Source: Bacillota bacterium
GTDB taxonomy: Bacteria; Bacillota; Bacilli; Bu12
DNA length: 64,000 nt
Reading direction: 5' to 3'
NCBI GenBank assembly: GCA_014896485.1
Contig: JADBKH010000001.1
Coordinates: forward strand, 1 to 64,000
The notes below the pieces were generated by a model. It was not told where the DNA came from and searched no databases. It saw only the letters and a list, made by a program, of their open reading frames with translations. This document shows positions 6,849 to 15,545 of the stretch, piece after piece. The translations under genes and the position numbers were made by a program. Position 1 is the first letter of the stretch. Each line of letters begins with the position of its first letter.

Positions 6849-8969
6849 ATGGATGCATCCTCTTCTTCTACACACACAACTTGGTGGTCTCGCTGGATGG
6901 CCCGTCTCTTGGCCCCTCATCCCATGCGCCTCGAAATCCTCATCATTGCCCTGGTCATCGGCATCGTGCCGGCGGCTATCGTAGGCATCGTGGCAAACAA
7001 CCGCGCCGCTGCGGCGGTGGAGTCTGCTGTGCAACAACAGAGCCGTGAGCATCTCCAGACGGCCTCCGCGTTTGTGGGAGACCAGTTGAATACGTTCTTT
7101 CACTTGGGCCAGTCGATTCAGAACAACCCGGCCGTCGCCTCCGTACTGCTCGGCACCCAGGTCAATGAGGCCCAGTATGCGATCAATTTGAGCCGGGTGA
7201 CGCCGGTCTTGCGCGATACCCTCTCTTCCTGGCCGCAGATCGAGGGAGGGGCGGTCATTGACAGTGCCGGAAAGACGTATGGGTGGGGCATTGGATTTGG
7301 CAACGACTTTCAGCTTCAGCGGCAAAACTGGTACCCGGCGGCTGTCCAGCAGCTCAGCCAAGGGGAGCTGGCAACCTGGGTCGATGAGGGAGACGGTCGG
7401 CTGATCCTGGCCTTGCCGAATACAGGTGTCCGCTCGGAAGATCAGGCCACAGGCTGGGTCTTGCTCTCCCTTTCCAAAAGCGGCGTCCAACAGCTGTTGC
7501 AACAGGCGGCTGGCAGTGCAGAGGTGCAACTGGGATTGGTGATGGGAGGCCATCTGGTCGCCGCCAACACCGATGCCGCCGTATCGTCGTTGCGGACATC
7601 GTGGCAGCAATCCTCTGGTTGGACAAAAGGGAATGGGTTTCGCCAGCAGGTCGTAGGGAGCCGGCTGGACAGCTTTTCTCCAAACGGGGATTGGGGGCTG
7701 CTGATGCAAAGCTCGTTGGCAGCCGCCACCCAAGCCCGCAACGGGATCGTGTTGGCCACCGTTGCGGCAGGGGTGCTCGCAGTGTTGTTTGCCGTAGGGG
7801 GCAGCTGGGTGCTGCGACAGCGTATCGTCCGACCTGTGGAGCGGCTGCACAAGAAAGCGAGAGAGTTGGCCGAGGGCCATATCTCTGCAGTGGGCCGCGT
7901 CGTCGGCCCCCGCGAATTGGTGGATCTCTCTGAAAGCCTCCATGTGGCACTGGTCCATCTGGCTCAAGTCCTCCACCTTGCCCAGCAGACCAGTGCCACG
8001 GTAACCGCCGAGATGGCTTCGGCACGTGAGCAGGTGCACAACAGCGCGGACGGCAGCGAACAAGTGGCGACGGCAGTGGCTTCGATTGCCGAAGGGGCAA
8101 CCAGCCAAGCAACCGATGTAGGGCTGGTTTTGAGCATGTCGCAGGAGAGCGACGCCCATGCGCAGGAGGCAGGAGAAGAGACCGAAGCAGTCTCGGTGGC
8201 GTTGCAAGCGTTGGCCCAAGAGAGCCAAGCGACTTCGGCCCAACTGGAGGAGCTGACGGGCCATGGCAGTACCCTCGATCATGCGGCGCAAGAGACGATC
8301 GATGAGGTGCACACCTTGCTGGAAAGCCTCGGCGAGATTCCGGAGATCGTCGAAACCGTGCGAGAGACGGCCGATCAGACGACGCTTCTGGCCCTCAATG
8401 CTGCAATCGAAGCCGCCCATGCGGGCGCTGCCGGTGCGGCATTTGGCGTGGTAGCCGACGAAGTGCGCGAGCTCGCCGAACGCACCCAGCAACAGGTGGG
8501 CCATGTGACCCCGATCGTCGCCGACATCCAAGAGCGGGCTGCCAACGCGGCCCAGCGGCTGGCGGAGATGCGTACGGTGGTTTCTCAGCAGATTGCCCTG
8601 GCGGGGCAGAGCAGCGAGACGTTCCGGCGTACGGCGGAACGGATCGCGCAGTTACAGGGACGCGTCGAGCGGGCGCGGACGGCGGTGGCGCAGGTCATCG
8701 AGCAGGTCAATGCGACGGAGCTGCGCATCGAGAACATCGCAGCAGTTACCCAGGAGTCTGCGGCGACGGTCGAAGAGATCTCTGCCATCACCGAAGAACA
8801 GAGTGCCACCATGCAGGCGATCGACGAGGCGCTGGGTGCCGTCGCTGTGGAAATCGAAGCCCTCCATAAACAGCTGCAGTTCTTTGCGGTTGATGAACAG
8901 AAAGAAGAGGCGTCCCCGCTTGAGGCATCACCTCCCGGGAGTGCAGAAGCGGCGGCCGATCTCTCGTAG
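6849..8969 (+). CDS. Methyl-accepting chemotaxis protein
   Basis: 706 residues. Membrane span 1 is at about 28-50, an external sensor region of roughly 250 residues follows (Cache-like from its layout, ligand unknown), span 2 is at about 298-322, then a HAMP-like linker and the coiled-coil signalling domain. The hairpin tip that contacts CheA and CheW is DQTTLLALNAAIEAAHAG followed by FGVVADEVRELAE (about 509-544). The ATG at 6849 has AAGGAGCG upstream. It follows csrA closely and converges with the cheD end of the che operon, so it is probably the local receptor for the CheA/W system encoded there. Confidence 0.93.
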   Translation: MDASSSSTHTTWWSRWMARLLAPHPMRLEILIIALVIGIVPAAIVGIVANNRAAAAVESAVQQQSREHLQTASAFVGDQLNTFFHLGQSIQNNPAVASVLLGTQVNEAQYAINLSRVTPVLRDTLSSWPQIEGGAVIDSAGKTYGWGIGFGNDFQLQRQNWYPAAVQQLSQGELATWVDEGDGRLILALPNTGVRSEDQATGWVLLSLSKSGVQQLLQQAAGSAEVQLGLVMGGHLVAANTDAAVSSLRTSWQQSSGWTKGNGFRQQVVGSRLDSFSPNGDWGLLMQSSLAAATQARNGIVLATVAAGVLAVLFAVGGSWVLRQRIVRPVERLHKKARELAEGHISAVGRVVGPRELVDLSESLHVALVHLAQVLHLAQQTSATVTAEMASAREQVHNSADGSEQVATAVASIAEGATSQATDVGLVLSMSQESDAHAQEAGEETEAVSVALQALAQESQATSAQLEELTGHGSTLDHAAQETIDEVHTLLESLGEIPEIVETVRETADQTTLLALNAAIEAAHAGAAGAAFGVVADEVRELAERTQQQVGHVTPIVADIQERAANAAQRLAEMRTVVSQQIALAGQSSETFRRTAERIAQLQGRVERARTAVAQVIEQVNATELRIENIAAVTQESAATVEEISAITEEQSATMQAIDEALGAVAVEIEALHKQLQFFAVDEQKEEASPLEASPPGSAEAAADLS

Positions 8970-8995
8970 GGGGCCAACAGGGACTTAAAATGGTA

Positions 8996-9490
8996 CTACA
9001 GCAGCAGCTGCGTGCCATCGGAACGGCGGACCTTCATCTGCCCGTTGGCGGCAGAGGCCCAGAGGCTGCGTCCCCGACTTCCCAAAATATCTTCGGCCAC
9101 GACGGCAATGTGAAACTGGGCCAGTGCCGCTTTCACCGCTGCAACGTTTCGTGCGCCGATGCTGGCTTGGGGCGGCTGATACGGCTGTTCGAAAAGTCTC
9201 GCCCCTCCGCAGAGCTTGGCCTGGAGCGCTTCGGCCGGGACCGTGGAAAAGTGTTCCACCAGAGCCGGCACAGCCGTATTGGCATATTTCCCCGGCAAGG
9301 GGGTCGCTTCCCCGGTCGGCAACAGCACATGCGCCATGGCGGCTCGTCGGCTGGCCGGATGCCACAGAAAGACGATGACGCAGGAGCCGATCCCCAGCGC
9401 CTGAAAGCAACCCCTGCCCTGTAGGGTGCGCAGCGCCCCAATGCCGACATCAACTGTCGGTTGTACAGCCGCAAGGGCGCTCTCTTTCAT
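8996..9490 (-). CDS. cheD: Chemoreceptor glutamine deamidase CheD
   Basis: CheD deamidates receptor glutamines and, in Bacillus-type systems, binds CheC to boost CheY-P phosphatase activity. 164 residues from an ATG at 9490 that overlaps the cheC stop as ATGA. The core GIGSCVIVFLW gives the nucleophile Cys37, and MAHVLLP gives His54 seventeen residues later, matching the Cys27-His44 spacing of Thermotoga CheD. The position of the third catalytic residue, Thr six before Cys, is Ala31 here, which may weaken deamidation while leaving CheC binding. It is the last gene of the minus-strand che operon. Confidence 0.9.
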   Translation of the reverse strand: MKESALAAVQPTVDVGIGALRTLQGRGCFQALGIGSCVIVFLWHPASRRAAMAHVLLPTGEATPLPGKYANTAVPALVEHFSTVPAEALQAKLCGGARLFEQPYQPPQASIGARNVAAVKAALAQFHIAVVAEDILGSRGRSLWASAANGQMKVRRSDGTQLLL

Positions 9491-10104
9491 ACGATCGTCC
9501 TCTGTGCGTATGCCTGCAGTGCGGCGAGCGTCGTTTGGTCGGGCAGGAAGAAGAGCCCGCCAAATGTCTCCTCCGCCTCTTGCGCCCAAAAGCGGGTGCG
9601 CATCACCAGAACCGTGTTCTCGGAAGGCTCCAGGAGGGCGAGCGCTTCCTGAACGACGGCACCGAGCATGTCGGTGGCGGTCAAGGGTGGGGTGCCACGC
9701 AGGCGGAGCCGCGTGGTATCGCCGATGACGGTCAAGAAGGCGTTGAGGACGATGTTGCCAAGCTCGGCAAGCGCAGATCGCGCCTCTTCCCCTAGCGGGA
9801 GATCCACCGCCTTGCCCAGCAGCTGCGCCAGCAAGTTCTGGCCGCCCTTTTCCTGCAGGAAGAAGCCGAGCAGCGCCTGTGGCACAGCCTCACCTACCGA
9901 AACGGGCATGCAGACGGCCATCACAGGCGCCTCAAACGGGAAAAAATATTGCCATGCATCGAGGGGAAGGGCGGCGACAGCCGGCACATCCATGGCAATG
10001 CGGCGGCGAAAAAGGGTGGCGAGAGCTGTCGCGGCGTGGCCGGCCCCGATGTTGCCGAGCTCGCGGACGATCTCTTCCAGGGAAGGCAAGGAAGGCTCAC
10101 GCAT
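9487..10104 (-). CDS. cheC: CheY-P phosphatase CheC
   Basis: 205 residues. Two phosphatase half-sites are visible: ELGNIGAGHAATAL near the N-terminus, the same NIGAGHA as in B. subtilis, and SALAELGNIVLNA near residue 110. Each carries the Glu and Asn that act on the acyl phosphate of CheY-P. The start overlaps the cheW end by eight bases and the stop overlaps cheD by four, so translation is tightly coupled. CheC resets signalling and partners with CheD. FliY, encoded earlier in the same operon, is a second phosphatase of the same fold. Confidence 0.93.
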   Translation of the reverse strand: MREPSLPSLEEIVRELGNIGAGHAATALATLFRRRIAMDVPAVAALPLDAWQYFFPFEAPVMAVCMPVSVGEAVPQALLGFFLQEKGGQNLLAQLLGKAVDLPLGEEARSALAELGNIVLNAFLTVIGDTTRLRLRGTPPLTATDMLGAVVQEALALLEPSENTVLVMRTRFWAQEAEETFGGLFFLPDQTTLAALQAYAQRTIV

Positions 10105-10579
10105 CGGGGGACAGCTGCTCCTGCTGCATCATCGCTGACAGCGCCGCGCTTTCTGTGGGTTCCAGCGTTTTTGAGAGATCGAGGAGGATCAAGGGTTCAT
10201 CCCGGTAGAGGACCGCTCCTTCCACAAAGCGCCCTGCGGTTGCACTGATCAGTGGGGGCGGCGTGCTGACCGCCTGCTGGGCCACTTCCACCAGATCGAT
10301 GACCCGGTCGACCCAAAGCCCGGCCACGATCTCCCCCATCTCTACGATAATGACGCGCGCCTGCGGCGTGGGGGGCTGGGGCGCAAACCCCAGACGTTGT
10401 CGCAAGTCGATGACGGGGATCACTTCATTGCGAACCGTCATGATCCCAGCGATAAAGGGAGGAGTCCGGGGGACACTGTTGAGCTTGCCGAGACGTTCTA
10501 CGGAGCGGACATGTTCGATGCGGACCCCATAGCGTTCTTCCTCGAGGGCAAAGAGCAACAGCCGCATCTGTGCTTCCAT
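10097..10579 (-). CDS. cheW: Chemotaxis coupling protein CheW
   Basis: 160 residues from ATG 10579, chosen because AAGGAG lies nine bases upstream; longer readings enter cheA. A single CheW/SH3-like domain with the typical VPRTPPFIAGIMTVRNEVIPVIDLR core links receptors to CheA. It starts four bases after the cheA stop and overlaps cheC at its end, in the order cheA-cheW-cheC-cheD of Bacillus. Confidence 0.93.
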   Translation of the reverse strand: MEAQMRLLLFALEEERYGVRIEHVRSVERLGKLNSVPRTPPFIAGIMTVRNEVIPVIDLRQRLGFAPQPPTPQARVIIVEMGEIVAGLWVDRVIDLVEVAQQAVSTPPPLISATAGRFVEGAVLYRDEPLILLDLSKTLEPTESAALSAMMQQEQLSPDA

Positions 10580-10583
10580 CGTT

Positions 10584-12424
10584 CTAAGCTCCTTTCTCTT
10601 GGAGGGCGAGCAGCCCTTCAATGTCCAAGATGATGGCGGCGCTGCCGTCTGGTAGGATGGTTGCGCCCCGTATGCCAGCCGTTTGACTGAAAAGCCCTCC
10701 CAACGGCTTGATCACGATTTCGCGCTCTTCTAACAGTGCATCGACGCCCAAAAGGAGGGGCTGTCCTTCCAACAAGAGGACGACACCTGTCTGAGGTTCC
10801 CGGGGACGACGGGAAGGCTGGCGTTGGCTCCATGCTGTCAGGGAAAGATAGGGGAGCAACTGCCCCCCTTCCTGCCAATAGAGGGCTCCTCCCCGTGCCA
10901 CCAACTGCTCCGGGAGGACTTCTACGCAGCGTTGCACCTGTTGCAGCGCGATGGCAAACGTGGCACCGTCGCTTTGGACGAGCAGCGCTTCTAAGACGGT
11001 CAGCCGGACCGGCAGGTAGAGGAGAAACCGGGTCCCTTTGCCCAGGGTGCTCTCTACCTGGATACGGCCCCCCTGGCCTTCGACAGCCGTCTGGACGACG
11101 TCCAGTCCAACGCCGCGACCCGAAATTTCCGTCACCTGCTCGTTGGTCGAGAAGCCCGGCTGAAAAAGCAGGGCGGTCAACGCCTGTTCGTCGAGCTGTT
11201 CGGCTGCTGCCGGTGAGAGGAGGCCCTTTTCCACGCCTTTTTGGCGGACGCGTTTCCAATCGATGCCGGCACCGTCATCTTCCACTGTCAGCAGGACCCG
11301 TTGTCCGTCGGTACGCGCCTGAACGCGGACCTGTCCTTGGCGGGGTTTGCCCTGTGCAAGGCGCTGCTGGGGTGCTTCGATGCCGTGATCGACCGCGTTG
11401 CGCAGCAGATGAAGCAAGGGTTCGGAGAGAGCGGCAGCGGCCGTGCGATCCAACGCTGCTGTGCCGACATCGAGATCGAGGGTCACCTCCTTGCCAAGGG
11501 TTGCGGCGGTCTCTGCGACCACTTGGGAAGCGTTTGCCAGTAGGCTGCGCAGCGGGATGAGGCGATAGCTTTCGACGATGCGGTTGACCTCGGAAACCAG
11601 CACCCGCAGCCGCGAGAGGAAGGAGGCGACGGTGCGGTTCTCCCGCAGCAGGTGCTCCAGCTGGGTGACCAGCAGCAGTGATTCGCTGGAGCGATCGAGC
11701 AGTTGGTCGAGGACGGCCGCTTCAATGCGGATGCCGCGGTCGTGCCGGACCGCTGGCCGTTTTGGCGTGGCCGTCCCGGAAGGGGAGGATGGCGGAGCCG
11801 GGGCTGTTTCGGTCAACACCTCTGCGATGCGGATGCCAGGTACCTGCGCCAATACGGACTGGGCTTTCTTCAGCTGATCGGCTTGCAGGCGGACGGAGAG
11901 CATCTCGGGTGTCAGGTTCGCCAGCTGGGCACGGGGAGGATCTTCTCCGACGGGGGTGATCTGGGCCTCCTGTAGGGCACGCAGTGCCAAAAAAGCCCGT
12001 GCACCACGCAACGGGGGGCTCTCGTCGATGAACAGGCGCAGCGTGACAGTCTCTTTGTCCTGATTGGCGAAGTCCTGCTGCAGATGCTCCACCACGGGCC
12101 GTCGTTCGAGATCGCTGCCACAGCTTCTTCCCAAGGCGTCGATGTGCCGGCCAACAGGCTTCCGAGCCGACGATCGCGTTCCGCCAGCGTGCCCTTGTGC
12201 TGTGCCTCGTTCAGCCGATCCTCTAAGGCGTGGAAGAGATCGGCCAAAGCCTGTTGCTGCATGGAAGCAGCCATCGACTTGAGCGTGTGGAAAAGGCGAA
12301 AGAGCGTGGCGATGGCCTCCGGACCAAGAGGTGCTTGTGCGGTCAGGATCTCGGTGGCCTCTTCCAAGTGATTCTCTGCCTCTTCGATGAAAACCTGCAA
12401 ATAGCGCTGTTGCTGCTCATCCAC
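10584..12424 (-). pseudogene. cheA: cheA histidine kinase gene, frameshifted between P1 and P2
   Basis: All CheA domains are recognisable but in two frames. From GTG 12424 (AAGGAG upstream) the P1 phosphotransfer domain reads well, with LFRLFHTLKS placing the phosphorylated His at residue 46. This frame makes sense to about 12100 (residue 105-108) and then runs on as nonsense to 11912. The second frame takes over near 12110 with VVEHLQQDF and encodes the P2 CheY-binding domain, the dimer helices, the ATPase (LLRNAVDHGIE, DDGAGID, GRGVGLDVV) and the CheW-like P5 to 10584. The shift equals loss of one base. It falls in the P1-P2 linker, and I see no slippery heptamer. It may be a real mutation, a split kinase or a sequence error. 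Confidence 0.8.
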
Positions 12425-13031
12425 CGTTGTCGGCTCCTTTGATAAGCTGTTGTGCCCACCGTACGATCGCTTGCGCCAGACACGCTGGAGGCCCGACCAC
12501 ATCGGCCAGACCGCGGGTGCGCACCGCCTTAGGCATGCTGTCGATCAGGCTGCTGTCCGCGTCTTGCGCAGCCACAAGTCCGCCCCGAGCCTTGATCGCC
12601 GCAGCTCCGGCAGCGCCATCAACCCCCATGCCGGTCAAGACGACGGCGGCCAGTCTGGGTGCATCGGGGTCTTGTGCCGATGCCGCCAAAGAAGCGAAGA
12701 GGACATCGGCAGAAGGGGAAGCGATTGCGCTGGGCGGCCGTTCGGAGATGAACCAGCGTTTTCCTTGCCGCACGACGGCCAGGTCGTGTCCCCCTTGGCC
12801 GATCACGATCTGCCCAGCTGCCAGCGCTGTTCCCTCTTGCCCTTCGCAGACGCTGCTAGCGGTGAGCGTGCTCAGATGACGTGCCAATTGAGCGGTAAAG
12901 GGCTGGGGCATGTGCTGCGCGACCAGTACCGCAATCGGCAGATCTCCGGGCAAAACACTACAGAAAGACCGAAGCGCCCCGGGTCCGCCCGTCGAAGCAG
13001 CAACGCCGACCAGTCCAAGAAGGGAGTTCAC
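12417..13031 (-). CDS. cheB: Receptor methylesterase CheB, catalytic domain only
   Basis: 204 residues from GTG 13031, which overlaps the fliO stop as GTGA. The methylesterase triad is visible: Ser in VAASTGGPGAL, His in VAQHMPQPFT, Asp in LTGMGVDGAAG. It removes methyl groups from receptor glutamates. Usual CheB has an N-terminal receiver domain that CheA phosphorylates. Here there is none, and the DNA upstream is fliO, so activity cannot be controlled in the standard way. A cheR partner is not seen in the window. The stop overlaps the cheA start by eight bases. Confidence 0.88.
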   Translation of the reverse strand: MNSLLGLVGVAASTGGPGALRSFCSVLPGDLPIAVLVAQHMPQPFTAQLARHLSTLTASSVCEGQEGTALAAGQIVIGQGGHDLAVVRQGKRWFISERPPSAIASPSADVLFASLAASAQDPDAPRLAAVVLTGMGVDGAAGAAAIKARGGLVAAQDADSSLIDSMPKAVRTRGLADVVGPPACLAQAIVRWAQQLIKGADNGG

Positions 13032-13561
13032 GGCTCTTTTCCTTTCCGCGCTGTCGGGCTCTGAGAGGTCGGCCCTTGCGGGGGAAGCCTCGATGCCGAT
13101 GTGCCCTTCCATGCGCTGTAGCGCTGCTGTACCTCTGCCAAGATGGCGGCAAACCCCCGGCTTTTGGCATCGTCGGCGGTAGCCGATTCAGAAGCCGGGG
13201 TTTGGGACGGATCAAAGGGGGCAATCGTTTCACCGGCTTCAAGGACGGTGATCAGGGTGATCGATTCGCCGACGCCCAACAGCAGCCGCTGGTCTTCCAC
13301 GGTGACGATAACCAGACGGTGGTGGGCATCAAGGCGCAACTCGGCTTCCACCTGCAGGCCCTTCGGATGGGCGGTGCGTTCCTTGCCCAGCAGTCGTTTT
13401 GCCAGCCAAGCCAAGGCGAGAATGAAAGCCAGGATGGCGGCGGTTTCCAATACGACCAGCAGGACGGAAGGTCCCCCGCCGCCTGCAGCGTTGGCAGGTG
13501 AAGTGGCCTGTTGCCCCAAAGCCTGCAGGACAGATGGCTCCGCAGCGGCAGCGTGCTGCAA
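13028..13561 (-). CDS. fliO: Flagellar export protein FliO (FliZ-like)
   Basis: 177 residues with one membrane span at about 31-57, then a small domain with the FliO pattern of basic residues and LVIVTVEDQRLLLGVGESITLITVL, followed by a low-complexity tail. FliO helps assemble the FliP/FliQ/FliR export gate in the membrane. The start is TTG 13561, five bases after the cheY stop, with only a weak ribosome site, so translation may depend on cheY. It is separated from fliP, which lies about 18 kb away on the other strand; in B. subtilis the two are adjacent. Confidence 0.8.
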   Translation of the reverse strand: MQHAAAAEPSVLQALGQQATSPANAAGGGGPSVLLVVLETAAILAFILALAWLAKRLLGKERTAHPKGLQVEAELRLDAHHRLVIVTVEDQRLLLGVGESITLITVLEAGETIAPFDPSQTPASESATADDAKSRGFAAILAEVQQRYSAWKGTSASRLPPQGPTSQSPTARKGKEP

Positions 13562-13566
13562 AAAGA

Positions 13567-13932
13567 TCAGTCCCCGACCGCGCGCCGCAGCGCCGTCAGG
13601 ACGCGTTCGGCGGCAAACGGTTTGACGACAAAGTCAACAGCCCCCGCCGTGATGGCGTCGAGCACCATCGCCTGTTGGCCCATCGCCGTGCACATGATCA
13701 CTTTGGCATTGGGATCGATCGCGCGAATCTGTTTCAGTGCGGTCAAACCGTCCATCTCTGGCATGGTGATGTCCAGCATCACGACATCGGGGTGGAGCTC
13801 CTGGTACTTTTCGATCGCCTCGTTGCCGTCCTTCGCCTCGCCGATCACCTCGTAGTCGTTCTTTTCCAAAATGTCCCGCACCATCATGCGCATAAAGGCA
13901 GCATCGTCGACCACCAAAACCCGCTTACTCAT
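13567..13932 (-). CDS. cheY: Chemotaxis response regulator CheY
   Basis: 121 residues, a complete single receiver domain: acidic pair Asp9-Asp10 (VLVVDDAAF), phosphorylation site in VVMLDITMPEMDG (Asp54), Thr in CTAMGQQ and Lys in VVKPF. CheY-P binds FliM and FliY at the switch and sets rotation direction. It overlaps the fliY stop by eight bases, the Bacillus fliY-cheY arrangement. Confidence 0.96.
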   Translation of the reverse strand: MSKRVLVVDDAAFMRMMVRDILEKNDYEVIGEAKDGNEAIEKYQELHPDVVMLDITMPEMDGLTALKQIRAIDPNAKVIMCTAMGQQAMVLDAITAGAVDFVVKPFAAERVLTALRRAVGD

Positions 13933-15103
13933 CGTTGCCCATGCCTCCTTGCTCTACGTTCTCCGCAGCAGTCTCCTCGTCGATGAGGCCTGTGATGCGG
14001 ATGCCGAAATTTTCGTCGATGACCACCACTTCGCCAAAGGCGATCTGTTTGCCATTGACAAAGATGTCGACCGGCGCACCCGCTGCCTTGTCCAGTTCGA
14101 TCACGCTGCCCTCGGTCAATTGTAAAACCTGGGCGACGGTCCGGTGTGTCCGGCCCAATTCGACCGTCACCGTCAGGGGGACGTCGTAGACCCGACGCAA
14201 TCCCTTCAGTGGCGCGGCTGAAGAAGGTGCTTTGGGTGTGAGCTCGGGAAGACGGGCAGGACGGACCTTCGCTTTGGGAGATGCCTCAGCGGAAGAAGGG
14301 GGTGCCGGCGCATATGCCGCAGCGCTCTCTTGTACCCCCGCCGCAGCTGGATCTGCTTGTGCAGCCGGGGGGACAGGGGCCGGTGCTTCCGGTGCCTCTC
14401 CTACCCCCCGCAACAGGCGATCGGCGATCATGCGGCCAATCTCGCACGGGATGCATTGGACCATCGAGGCGCTGAGCATCTTTTCGACGTGGAGTTCAAA
14501 GGCGATCTCGATCAGCCGATCCTCGGGGGCAAAGCCGGGCAGCACGCCACTTCGGCCTGGCTCGATCATCATGGCCGTTGGCGGGGTCAGGTCAACGCGC
14601 TGCTGGAGAAGATCGGCCAAGGCGGTCGAAGCCGCGCCCACCATCTGGTTGGTCATCTCGTCCAGCGCGCTGTATTCGAGCTCGCTGAGGACAATCTCCT
14701 CTGATGGGGAAGGTGCCTCTTCTTCAATGCCCAGCATGGCAGCGGCGAGCCGTTTGGCTTGCTCGGGTTGCAGCAGGAAGAGTGTCTTTCCAGAAAAGGC
14801 ATGGTCAAAATCGACCATCACGGCTACGGCGGGATGGGGGAAATCGGCGGCGATCTCTGCGGCAGTACGCACCGCGACGTGAGGGGTGGTCAGGGTGACC
14901 CGTTCCCCCATCCACGTCGAGAGGGTGGTCGCACTGGCGCCCAGTGCGATGTTGCCGAGCTCTCCCAGCACATCCAGCTCGGCGTGGGTGAGGGGTGGGG
15001 CGGCCGATGGCGGATGCGGCGCTTCTCCCGATGGTGGATTGCCTTCCCTGGCTTGCAGTAGCGCATCGATCTCGGATTGGGACAGACCCTTTTCTCCCTC
15101 CAC
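13925..15103 (-). CDS. fliY: Flagellar switch protein and CheY-P phosphatase FliY
   Basis: 392 residues from GTG 15103, placed by AAGGAGG six bases upstream. Order of parts: an N-terminal CheY-binding peptide (LSQSEIDALLQ), a CheC-like domain with two ExxN sites (GELGNIALGAS and DEMTNQMVGAAS), an Ala/Pro-rich linker, and a C-terminal FliN/SpoA domain (YDVPLTVTVELGRTHRTVAQVL to the end). It both builds the rotor C-ring, in place of FliN, and removes phosphate from CheY-P. It leads the minus-strand che operon and diverges from flgM. Confidence 0.94.
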   Translation of the reverse strand: MEGEKGLSQSEIDALLQAREGNPPSGEAPHPPSAAPPLTHAELDVLGELGNIALGASATTLSTWMGERVTLTTPHVAVRTAAEIAADFPHPAVAVMVDFDHAFSGKTLFLLQPEQAKRLAAAMLGIEEEAPSPSEEIVLSELEYSALDEMTNQMVGAASTALADLLQQRVDLTPPTAMMIEPGRSGVLPGFAPEDRLIEIAFELHVEKMLSASMVQCIPCEIGRMIADRLLRGVGEAPEAPAPVPPAAQADPAAAGVQESAAAYAPAPPSSAEASPKAKVRPARLPELTPKAPSSAAPLKGLRRVYDVPLTVTVELGRTHRTVAQVLQLTEGSVIELDKAAGAPVDIFVNGKQIAFGEVVVIDENFGIRITGLIDEETAAENVEQGGMGNDE

Positions 15104-15200
15104 GGGAATGCCTCCTTGCGGGCGATCACATGTTGACAAGTGCAACACGTTTTCCGTTAGCATACACGAAAACTTTTGATGTGGCGATCGGAACATGCCC

Positions 15201-15227
15201 TTAACGGGGAGCGCCTTTGGACGATAG
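15201..15227 (+). promoter_or_regulatory. Sigma-D (sigma-28)-like promoter before flgM
   Basis: TTAA (15201-15204), exactly 15 bases, then GACGATAG (15220-15227), against the sigma-D pattern TAAA-N15-GCCGATAT. It is about 28 bases upstream of the flgM start, in the 150-base divergent gap shared with fliY. flgM-flgN-flgK-flgL is sigma-D controlled in B. subtilis. A TTGACA at 15133-15138 is also present but lacks a convincing -10 box. Confidence 0.45.
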
Positions 15228-15254
15228 ACAAGACAGAACAAAGGGGGTGGTGCT

Positions 15255-15545
15255 GTGACGGAGCCGATTCAACCGATCGGAGGTACGCCGCCTTCCAAAG
15301 GCATCGGACCTGCTCCCAACCTGCAAAACCAACCGCAGCCACCTGCTGAGGTGCAGCGTTCAGCTGTCGCAGACGGGGAGCAGGTGGAGGCAACGGCGGA
15401 TGCCTCTGCCGAGGCACTGCGCAGCGATGCCGCCCAACTGGCCAACCTGCAACGCCTGCAAGCATTGGTGAATCAACATCAATACCCGATTGATCCGTTT
15501 GCCATTGCCAAGTCGTTGGTGGCCTATGAACTCTTCCGACCGTGA
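15255..15545 (+). CDS. flgM: Anti-sigma-28 factor FlgM
   Basis: 96 residues with a disordered, Pro/Gln-rich N-terminal half and a C-terminal helix pair, LANLQRLQALV...YPIDPFAIAKSL, matching the FlgM sigma-binding region. FlgM holds the flagellar sigma factor (the fliA product at 36809) inactive until the hook is complete and FlgM is exported. The GTG start at 15255 follows AAGGGGGTGG. It overlaps flgN by 20 bases. Identification rests on the C-terminal pattern and on the flgM-flgN-flgK order. Confidence 0.78.
   Translation: MTEPIQPIGGTPPSKGIGPAPNLQNQPQPPAEVQRSAVADGEQVEATADASAEALRSDAAQLANLQRLQALVNQHQYPIDPFAIAKSLVAYELFRP

Noticed and set aside
6483-8531. 682-residue open frame antisense to csrA and the chemoreceptor
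   Set aside because: It is His/Arg/Cys-rich without any domain and mirrors the G/C-ending codons of the real gene; no ribosome site.
12085-12140. Programmed -1 frameshift in cheA
   Set aside because: The shift direction fits, but no X-XXY-YYZ heptamer or strong downstream stem is visible, so an indel is preferred.
15133-15163. TTGACA-based sigma-A promoter for flgM
   Set aside because: The nearest -10-like TAGCAT is 19 bases away and weak; the sigma-D match closer to flgM is preferred.
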